Shown one piece after another: positions 1-5,078 of a stretch of 64,000 nt of DNA. The notes beneath the pieces were generated by a model, which saw only the letters and a list, made by a program, of their open reading frames with translations, was not told where the DNA came from and searched no databases. Numbering within the stretch: the stretch's first letter is position 1; each line of letters starts with the position of its first letter. Where the stretch lies: contig CAZQRA010000013.1 of assembly GCA_964595575.1 (NCBI GenBank), forward strand, positions 1 to 64,000, written 5' to 3'. This DNA comes from PALSA-612 sp964595575. Lineage in GTDB: Bacteria > Actinomycetota > Thermoleophilia > Gaiellales > Gaiellaceae. A program made the translations under genes and the position numbers.

Positions 1-440
1 TGATCGATGGGCCAGCTCCAGTCGATGGTGGGGAGGTCGGGGAGGACGTCCAGGCCGGGGAGGACCCCCTGGGAGAGGGCCCACGCGACGAGCGCCCCGG
101 CGACCACGGAATCGAGCAGCGTCTCCACGAGGAGGGTGGGGGCGAGGGTGGTGTAGGTGGAGCTGGGCAGCCCGTGCTTGAGGAGGACGAGCTTGAGGAG
201 ATCGCCGCTGCGGGCGGGAGCGATGGAGTTGACCCCTACCCCGGCGGCGTAGGCGCCGAAGACGCGGCCCAGGCGCACGCGCTCGGCGGGGTACGCGGCG
301 GCGACGATGGCGCGCCAGGCGAAGGCGCGGCAGGAGAGCCGAGCCAGGTGGCAGAGGAGGGCGATACCCACGGCTTCCCACTCCACCGCCGTCACGTGCT
401 CGACGAAGGTGCGAGCGGCGTCGATGAGTTGGCCCACCAT
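1..440 (-). CDS. Flippase-like integral membrane protein (lysylphosphatidylglycerol synthase TM region family), C-terminus outside window
   Basis: The reverse strand reads open from ATG at 440 to the window edge (about 146 residues). It carries GVGVNSIAPARSGDLLK, which matches the hallmark G-x-x-x-N-x-x-x-P-x-R-x-G-(D/E) motif of the YbhN / lysylphosphatidylglycerol-synthase transmembrane family. Hydrophobic stretches flank the motif, and a later helix reads LLVETLLDSVVAGALVAWAL. Family members are polytopic inner-membrane proteins linked to lipid flipping or glycolipid modification; the substrate here cannot be told. A TATTGT hexamer lies 7 bases before the ATG with no ribosome binding site, so the gene is probably leaderless. 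It is divergent from the sfsA-mug gene. Only the N-terminal half is visible. Confidence 0.72.
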   Translation of the reverse strand, partial: MVGQLIDAARTFVEHVTAVEWEAVGIALLCHLARLSCRAFAWRAIVAAAYPAERVRLGRVFGAYAAGVGVNSIAPARSGDLLKLVLLKHGLPSSTYTTLAPTLLVETLLDSVVAGALVAWALSQGVLPGLDVLPDLPTIDWSWPID

Positions 441-447
441 CCGAGGA

Positions 448-453
448 ACAATA
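448..453 (-). promoter_or_regulatory. Leaderless-type -10 (TATTGT) for the flippase gene
   Basis: On the reverse strand TATTGT is followed by 7 bases and then the ATG at 440. It matches the TANNNT-plus-short-spacer pattern seen at many starts in this window. Confidence 0.45.
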
Positions 454-468
454 GGCGGCCGCCGGCCC

Positions 469-474
469 TACACT
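469..474 (+). promoter_or_regulatory. Leaderless-type -10 (TACACT) before the 30-codon ORF
   Basis: TACACT is followed by exactly 6 bases and GTG at 481, the same geometry as at ftcD, hutH, fpg and recO. It suggests that transcription starts at or very near the GTG. Confidence 0.45.
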
Positions 475-480
475 GGCCGC

Positions 481-573
481 GTGGAGGAGCGGCTTGCCAC
501 GGAGAGGGAGGGGGAGCTCCTCGATCCTGTCTTGCGCCGCTCCCCCGTCTTCCCCCGGCCCGACCGGCCGTGA
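481..573 (+). CDS. Putative 30-residue leaderless upstream ORF coupled to sfsA-mug
   Basis: A GTG at 481 lies 6 bases after a TACACT -10-like hexamer. It opens a 30-codon frame beginning VEERLATEREG and rich in charged residues, then in Arg and Pro. Its TGA (571-573) overlaps the GTG start of the next gene (570-572) as GTGA. The predicted peptide resembles nothing I recognise and has no membrane segment. The arrangement suggests either translational coupling, with the downstream gene read by terminating ribosomes, or simply a translated 5' leader. No Shine-Dalgarno sequence is evident before the downstream GTG, which favours coupling. Evidence is positional only. Confidence 0.35.
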   Translation: MEERLATEREGELLDPVLRRSPVFPRPDRP

Positions 574-1802
574 TCTCGTGGGATGTGACCTTCCCGCCTC
601 TCGTGCCGGGGACGCTCGTGCGCCGGCTCTCCCGCTTCCACGCCGAGGTGGAGACCGGGACGGGGACGGCCCTGGCCCACGTGCCGAGCACGGGCAGGCT
701 GCGCGAGGTGCTCGTCCCCGGAAACGCGGTCCTCCTCGCCCCCCGGCGGGGCCGCAGGGTCACCGCCTACGACCTCCTGCTTGCCCGCGTCCCCAAGGAA
801 GAAGGCAAGCCGGGGTGGGCCTGCCTCGACTCGCGGCTTCCGCCCTTGCTCGTCCTCCGGGCCCTCCGGCGGGGGGCGATCCCCGGTCTGGAGGGCTACG
901 AGCTGGCCGCCCGCGAGCCCCGCCTGGGCCGCCGTCGCGCCGATCTCCTCCTGGCCGGGCCGGGCGGAGAGGCCCTCGTAGAGGTGAAGTCGATCACCCT
1001 GGTGCGGAGAGGAGCGGGCCTCTTTCCCGATTGCCCCACCCTGCGCGCGAGGGAGCAGGTGCTCGCTCTCCAGTCTGCTCGAGGGCGGCGTCTCCTCCTC
1101 TTCGTCGTCCAGCGCGCCGACGCCGACGCCGTGCGCGTGAACGAGCCCGCCGACCCTGCCTTCGCCCTGGCCGTGCGCCGGGCCGCCGAGCGGGGGGTGG
1201 AGGTCGCGGCCGGTCGCTGCCGGGTGGAGAGGGAGGGCATGCGCTGGCTCTCGCTGGTGCCGCTCGAGCGCTTCCGGCCGGGCCTTCCCGTCTCGCCCCT
1301 TCCCGACTACGTGCGACCCGGTCTGCGCCTGCTCGTGGTGGGCACGAGCCCCAGCCCCTACTCGGCCTGGTACGGCATGTACTTCGCCCGGCCGGGCAAT
1401 CGCTTCTGGCCGGCGGCGCGGGCGGCGGGCTTGGTGCCGGCCGCAGCCGGGCCTGGGGACGAGCTCTACCTCTGCCGCGAGCAGGGGATCGGCTTCACCG
1501 ACGTGATCAAGCGCCCCCACGCCCGGGTGGCAGAGATCGGGCCCCGGGAATGGGAGGAGGGGGCGACTCGACTGCGTGGGCTCGTTCGCCGCTACCGCCC
1601 CGGCGCCGTCTGCTTCGTCGGCCTGGCCGGCGCCCGGGCCGTCCTCGGCCCCGACGTCGTGCCGGGGCCCTGGCCGGCCGGGTTGGAGGGCGCTCCCGCC
1701 TTCGTCCTGCCCTCCACCTCGGGCAGGCAGGCGACCTACGGGGCGGGAGAGATCAGGCGCTGGCTCGGCGCCCTCGCCCGCCGGCTCCCCGCGGCAGAGT
1801 AG
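570..1802 (+). CDS. Fusion protein: SfsA-family nuclease-like domain + Mug/TDG-type uracil-DNA glycosylase domain
   Basis: One uninterrupted 410-codon frame holds two domains. Residues 1 to about 235 match SfsA (sugar fermentation stimulation protein, a DNA-binding PD-(D/E)XK-like nuclease). They include LVPGNAVLLAP, the acidic D125 and E138-V-K140 of the nuclease motif, and FPDCPTLRAREQ. Residues from about 255 to the end match mismatch-specific uracil-DNA glycosylase: GTSPS at 258-262, then ARPGNRFWPAARAAG, TDVIKRP, and near the end LPSTSGRQATYG. Motif 1 is GTSPS rather than the GINPG of E. coli Mug. That resembles the Deinococcus-type MUG variants, in which a different acidic residue is thought to be catalytic. 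No stop, frameshift or internal start with a ribosome binding site separates the domains. The start is GTG overlapping the TGA of the preceding 30-codon ORF. Base-excision repair is the likely role; coupling of glycosylase and nuclease is my inference. Confidence 0.85.
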   Translation: MISWDVTFPPLVPGTLVRRLSRFHAEVETGTGTALAHVPSTGRLREVLVPGNAVLLAPRRGRRVTAYDLLLARVPKEEGKPGWACLDSRLPPLLVLRALRRGAIPGLEGYELAAREPRLGRRRADLLLAGPGGEALVEVKSITLVRRGAGLFPDCPTLRAREQVLALQSARGRRLLLFVVQRADADAVRVNEPADPAFALAVRRAAERGVEVAAGRCRVEREGMRWLSLVPLERFRPGLPVSPLPDYVRPGLRLLVVGTSPSPYSAWYGMYFARPGNRFWPAARAAGLVPAAAGPGDELYLCREQGIGFTDVIKRPHARVAEIGPREWEEGATRLRGLVRRYRPGAVCFVGLAGARAVLGPDVVPGPWPAGLEGAPAFVLPSTSGRQATYGAGEIRRWLGALARRLPAAE

Positions 1803-1844
1803 CCCTGCGACCGGTCCTGGCCGAGGGGAGGGCGGCGCGCTCAA

Positions 1845-1937
1845 TCGTCGGCCTTGGCCTTGTGGTCGATGAGCTCGCCGTTTCGGCAGTAGCCGTCCAT
1901 GGTGACGAGGACGTGGCTCCCCGAGTCGGCGATCCGC
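1845..1937 (-). repeat. 93-bp near-exact copy of an internal piece of acs (6538-6630)
   Basis: Bases 1845-1937 equal 6538-6630 in the same orientation, with one mismatch (C at 1887, T at 6580). The source is coding sequence of the acetyl-CoA synthetase gene on the reverse strand. This copy lies just after sfsA-mug and is joined directly to an unrelated gene fragment, so it cannot encode anything useful. It could be a real partial duplication or an assembly join made through a shared stretch. Confidence 0.95.
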
Positions 1938-2105
1938 GCCAGCGACGACCACACCTACGCCGGCGCCGTCGAGTGGCTCGAGAAGGCACGCACGATCTTC
2001 GCGCGCCTGGAGCAGGAGCGCGCCTTCGACGAGCTCATCCGAGACATCCGGGAGCGCCACCGCGCCAGGCGCAACCTGATCAAGCGACCCCACGAGCGAG
2101 GTTGG
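1938..2105 (+). pseudogene. C-terminal fragment resembling the tail of a SWIM zinc-finger protein
   Basis: A frame reading DDHTYAGAVEWLEKARTIF followed by a charged RERHRARRNL segment resembles the C-terminal helical tail of SWIM zinc-finger proteins. In those proteins repeated helical units precede an E-x-x-x-RHRR-like end. There is no start codon or zinc-binding part: the frame begins directly at the end of the 93-bp acs copy and runs into the next fragment. It is an isolated remnant. The family assignment is from memory of sequence style and is tentative. Confidence 0.35.
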
Positions 2106-2275
2106 ACACGAGCGTCCGGAGCGAGATCGTCCGCCTCCAGGAGACCCTGAGCCCGCTGCGCATTCCGGCCGAGGTGCTCGTCGTCAGCCACGAAGAGGCG
2201 GCGCAGCCGGAGCGGGCGGGCGACGCCGTGCGCGACGCGCTCGCCGAAGGCGTCGTTCTCTATGAGTCGACCTGA
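2100..2275 (+). pseudogene. C-terminal fragment of an MNT-type nucleotidyltransferase (antitoxin side of HEPN/MNT)
   Basis: The frame ends RIPAEVLVVSHEEA, then DAVRDALAEGVVLYEST and TGA. This is the usual C-terminal strand and helix of small MNT nucleotidyltransferases (typically a V-D-V-V-V-V segment, then A-L-x-E-G-x-V-L-Y-E). The N-terminal half with the GSRARG and DSDxDL catalytic motifs is missing. The stop overlaps the ATG of the HEPN remnant, the spacing expected for an intact HEPN/MNT toxin-antitoxin operon. It is therefore a decayed module and not a working antitoxin. Confidence 0.6.
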
Positions 2276-2475
2276 GGCCGAGCGCGCCCGCGGCTTCCTC
2301 GAGCGCGCCGACGCCGACCTCGCCGGGGTACGCGCCATGGAGGCACCCGTTCGGCGTCCAGCTCCGGTACGAAGCGCCGCTCGACGACGAGCCCCTCGAC
2401 CGCGCGGCGATGCGAGAGTTGCTCGAGCGTCCTCGAGCCTGGGCCGCGGCGCAAATCGCGGCGCAAATCTTGTGA
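2262..2475 (+). pseudogene. HEPN-domain toxin remnant with internal deletion and frameshift
   Basis: ATG at 2262 begins MSRPEAERARGFLERADADL, the first helix of HEPN-domain proteins. After about 28 codons the sequence jumps frame, and from 2344 reads HPFGVQLRYEAPLDDEPLD and then a helix ending at TGA 2473-2475. That resembles the usual HEPN tail with a V-x-x-RY segment. The central helices carrying the R-x4-6-H RNase motif are absent. The ATG overlaps the end of the MNT fragment. I infer that one deletion removed the middle of the gene and left both ends. Confidence 0.55.
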
Positions 2476-3014
2476 CGTCGCGACGACGCCGCCAGCAACG
2501 CTGCCGAGCTTGTCAGCGAAAAGCTCGACGCGCTCGCTCACGACGGACGCTTCAGCCTGCGCATGCGCGCGAAGTTTCGCGCCTGCCGGCTCGAGGCCGA
2601 GTTGCGCAGCGGTCGTGCAGGCCTGCCTCCGACCGCCTGAGCAGGAGCACGTCATCATCCACACCTGCCGCCAAGAGTGGAGATCTCGACCTCCAGGTCA
2701 CCGCTGTGTGCGGATACTCGGTAGCGCCGAGGCGCGCCATCGGGCCGGGCTCGAGCACCGAAGTGAGCAGCGCGACCGTGCGCCGCAGTCGGTCACCTCG
2801 ATCGTCTCGCTGGCGCCAGCGCGAGTTCGATTGCGGGCTGTCGCAACTCACGCATACCAACGCCAGCCCTGCGCTACCTGTAGCGCATCGAGGCCGGGCC
2901 TCGGGCAGCAGACGGAGTAAACGTCCCCGAGCGGCTCCGCTCAGAATCGCTCCGCCGAACCCGCATGAACAGAGCGATCCCGCACCAAGCGTCGCCCACG
3001 TCGCCATCCTCGAG
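2476..3014 (+). other. Stretch without an intact gene
   Basis: No convincing complete gene is visible on either strand. A short plus frame from 2476 to 2640, containing AELVSEKLDALAHDGRFSL, directly follows the stop of the HEPN remnant. It looks protein-like but matches nothing I recognise. The rest has short, compositionally mixed frames and looks less GC-rich than the flanking gene blocks. It is best described as decayed or foreign DNA. Confidence 0.5.
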
Positions 3015-3063
3015 CTGGCCTGTCACGCCGGAGGTCGCGGGTTCGAGTCCCGTCGCTCCCGCC
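3015..3063 (+). pseudogene. 3' half of a tRNA-Asp(GTC): anticodon arm, variable loop, T arm and acceptor strand
   Basis: The anticodon stem CTGGC/GCCGG (3015-3019, 3027-3031) encloses the loop CTGTCAC with anticodon GTC. It is followed by AGGTC, the T arm GCGGG-TTCGAGT-CCCGT (3037-3053) and the acceptor strand CGCTCCC (3054-3060). Upstream, no matching GGGAGCG acceptor strand or D arm can be folded; the sequence there pairs at only four of seven acceptor positions. Such 3' tRNA halves are classic leftovers of integrase attachment sites, because elements that integrate into tRNA genes carry the 3' end with them. No integrase is visible nearby. Confidence 0.7.
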
Positions 3064-3085
3064 CTTCCACCTCGCTCATGCGGAT

Positions 3086-3646
3086 TTACGCCGATGGCCG
3101 CGATCGCTTCCGTTTCGGGGCGAGCTCACGCTCGACCTCGTCGATGAGCTCGAGGTGGAGGTCGAGTAGTCGGCGGAGGAAGCCGTTGACGAGCAGGAGG
3201 TACTTTCGCCGGTGCGGCAGCGTCCCGGCGCTCGCATCTGACTCCTCGAGGCGGTCGAGCAGGTCGGCGATGTCGGCGCGGAGGGCGGAGATGCCCTTGC
3301 GCGTCGCCGCCTCGCCCACCAGGTCGGCAATCAGCAGGCGCAGAAGCAACTCGCTCTTCACCGGTGTGAACTGCAGCGGCGTCTGCGCCCAGGCGCGCAG
3401 TGCCTCGAGCCCTTTCTCGGTGAGCGTGTAGACGGTTCGATGGCGCGTCTTGCCCGGCTCCTTGCGGGCCTCCAGGTAGCCGAGCTGGGCGAGCCGTTTC
3501 GGCTCGACGTAGTACTGGCTCTCGCCGGCCCAGGCGAGGATCCGGCCGCGCCGCGCCATCCGCAGCAGATCGTGCGCGCCGGCGCCGCCACGACCGACGA
3601 GGCCGAGGATCTCGTAGGAAAAGAGCGTCAGCTCGTTCTTGACCAA
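3086..3646 (-). CDS. PadR-family transcriptional regulator
   Basis: The 186-residue product has an N-terminal winged helix (LTLFSYEILGLVGRGG, with a recognition and wing segment through about residue 80). A C-terminal helical dimerisation region ends in basic residues. PadR proteins repress divergent or adjacent genes and usually autoregulate. The TTG start abuts a palindrome at 3648-3660 and there is no ribosome binding site, so a leaderless message is likely. A divergent methyltransferase starts at 3700, and both promoters overlap two identical-arm palindromes. The gene is intact although the surroundings are full of fragments, which suggests recent acquisition or selection. Confidence 0.85.
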   Translation of the reverse strand: MVKNELTLFSYEILGLVGRGGAGAHDLLRMARRGRILAWAGESQYYVEPKRLAQLGYLEARKEPGKTRHRTVYTLTEKGLEALRAWAQTPLQFTPVKSELLLRLLIADLVGEAATRKGISALRADIADLLDRLEESDASAGTLPHRRKYLLLVNGFLRRLLDLHLELIDEVERELAPKRKRSRPSA

Positions 3647-3680
3647 GCTACGGTTCGTAGTTTATAACTACGGATCGTAG
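3639..3680 (+). promoter_or_regulatory. Divergent promoter with two PadR-type palindromes (CTACG-N3-CGTAG twice)
   Basis: CTACGGTTCGTAG at 3648-3660 and CTACGGATCGTAG at 3668-3680 are 13-bp palindromes with identical arms and centres 20 bp apart, about two helical turns. A plus-strand promoter fits here, with TTGACC at 3639-3644 and TATAAC at 3663-3668 (spacing 18). The central TTTATAA also offers a -10 to the reverse-strand padR gene. Occupancy of both palindromes would block both promoters. Confidence 0.7.
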
Positions 3681-3699
3681 TCTAGCGAAAGGAGCGGCG

Positions 3700-4503
3700 T
3701 TGACTAGCCATGCGAGCGTCACCTCCGGCTGCGCGAGCCGTTGGGGACCCCTCTGGGGCGCGCGCCCCGCCGACTGGGCGCTGAGCGAGGACCAGCAGAT
3801 ACCCACGTACGAGGCGGCGCTCGAGCGGACCGGGCTGGAGTCCGGGCAGCGCGTGCTCGACATCGGCTGCGGCGCCGGCGCCTTCCTCCGCCTCGTCGCC
3901 GCCCGCGGCGGCGTCCCGTACGGGCTCGACGCCTCCGAGGCGCTGGTCGCCTTCGCGCGCACACGCCTGCCCGAGGCGGACCTCCGCGTCGGCGAGATGG
4001 AAGAGCTGCCGTGGGAAGACAGCACGTTCGACCTTGTCACCGGCTTCAACTCGTTCTTCTTCGCCAACGACATGGTCGCCGCGCTGCGCGAAGCCGGCCG
4101 GGTGGCACGACCGGGCGCCGCCGTCGTGATCCAGGTCTGGGGCGCGCACGAGCGCTGCGACCTCGAGGCGATGAAGCAGGTCGCGCGCCCCTTCCTGCCG
4201 CCGCGGCCGCCGGATGCGCCACCCGACCCCGACCTCTCCCGGCCGGGCGCGCTACGGGCGCTCGCGGTCGAGGCGGGCCTGGCGCCCGAGGACGGGTTCG
4301 ACGCGACTTGGGCATTCGAGTACCCGGACGCCGAGACGCTCGGCCGAGCGCTCGTCGCCGTCGCCGGCCTCGCCACCCTCGCCGGCCCCGAGCGCGAGCA
4401 GGAGCTGAAGGCTGCGATCGTCGACGGGCTCGCGCCGTACCGCACGCCCGATGGTCGCTATCGGCTTTCCAACGAGTACCACTACCTGATCGCGCGAGCA
4501 TGA
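3700..4503 (+). CDS. Class I SAM-dependent methyltransferase
   Basis: The 267-residue product has motif I VLDIGCGAGAFL at about residues 52-63, an acidic ribose-binding residue in GLDAS, and a post-motif region VGEMEELPWEDSTFDLV typical of UbiE/small-molecule methyltransferases. The start is TTG with GAAAGGAG five bases upstream. The promoter lies in the PadR twin-palindrome region, so PadR control is likely. The last bases overlap the ATG of the YCII-related gene. The substrate is unknown. A PadR-methyltransferase pair suggests small-molecule modification or detoxification, which is inference. Confidence 0.85.
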   Translation: MTSHASVTSGCASRWGPLWGARPADWALSEDQQIPTYEAALERTGLESGQRVLDIGCGAGAFLRLVAARGGVPYGLDASEALVAFARTRLPEADLRVGEMEELPWEDSTFDLVTGFNSFFFANDMVAALREAGRVARPGAAVVIQVWGAHERCDLEAMKQVARPFLPPRPPDAPPDPDLSRPGALRALAVEAGLAPEDGFDATWAFEYPDAETLGRALVAVAGLATLAGPEREQELKAAIVDGLAPYRTPDGRYRLSNEYHYLIARA

Positions 4504-4881
4504 CCCTCTTCGCGGAGATCCGCGAAGCCGGGCCTGCCTGGGGCGGCCGGTGGGATCTATGCGCAGCCGGCCGTGAACGAGCACGCGGCATTCATGAACG
4601 CGCTCGCGGACGGCGGCTTCGTCCTCTTCGGCGGCCCGCTTGCCGGAAGCGAGCAGGGGCGCGTTCGCGTGCTGCTGATCGTCGATGCGGAGGGCGAGGC
4701 CGACGTCCGCAGCCGCCTCGCCGACGACCCCTGGGAGCACACGTCGCTACTCGCCCCGGTAAGCGTGGAGCGGTGGGACATTTTCGTCGGCGCAGAGCGA
4801 GGCCAACGCGATCGCTCGAGGGTAGGCAAGCCACGCAGCGTCGTCGGGAACCAAGCGTGCAACTCGAACGGCCAGCGGTAG
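4500..4881 (+). pseudogene. YCII-related (dimeric alpha-beta barrel) gene with a one-base frameshift
   Basis: ATG at 4500 overlaps the methyltransferase stop and starts MTLFAEIREAGPAW, the usual N-terminus of YCII-related proteins. The rest (AQPAVNEHAAFMNALADGGF, FVLFGGPLAG, SVERWDIFVGAER) is in the next frame. Removing one G from the GGGG run at 4540-4543 restores a single continuous frame reading W-A-A-G-G-I-Y-A-Q. It is therefore either a real inactivating indel or a homopolymer error. The C-terminus also runs about 30 residues past the normal end. YCII proteins are small putative enzymes of unknown reaction. Confidence 0.7.
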
Positions 4882-4972
4882 TCGCGGCCGGCAACGAGCC
4901 TGGGACATCCGCAGCGCCCACCGCGACGAGTCTCGACTACGCGTCGAACAGCACAAGGTGTGACGACGCGGA

Positions 4973-5074
4973 TCTCCGGCGATCGCAGACACTGCCGTTT
5001 CCTTGCCGTCCGCCTTTCCCGGCGATCCCGCCGACCGGCTGATCTACGCAACCGCGATCGATGCAGCCGGCTGA
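4973..5074 (+). pseudogene. C-terminal fragment of a VapC-like PIN-domain toxin
   Basis: A short frame reads SPAIADTAVSLPSAF followed by PGDPADRLIYATAID and a stop at 5072-5074. DPADRLIYATA is the very characteristic PIN-domain segment that carries a catalytic acidic residue in VapC toxins. The upstream two thirds and the final K-D strand are absent, and no VapB is visible. The fragment ends five bases before the acs stop codon, marking the right edge of the region of fragments. Confidence 0.6.
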
Positions 5075-5078
5075 GCTG

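Noticed and set aside
468..2093. A 541-codon open frame on the reverse strand across sfsA-mug
   Set aside because: Long antisense frames are expected opposite GC-rich genes with G/C third positions. It shows no domain and conflicts with the clear SfsA and Mug domains on the plus strand.
2940..3014. Complete tRNA-Asp gene reading
   Set aside because: No D arm and only four of seven acceptor pairs can be formed upstream of the anticodon arm, so only a 3' half is claimed.
2262..3431. A 389-codon plus-strand frame running through the tRNA fragment into padR
   Set aside because: Only its first 28 codons are HEPN-like. The rest is low-complexity, crosses a tRNA relic and overlaps a well-supported PadR gene on the other strand.
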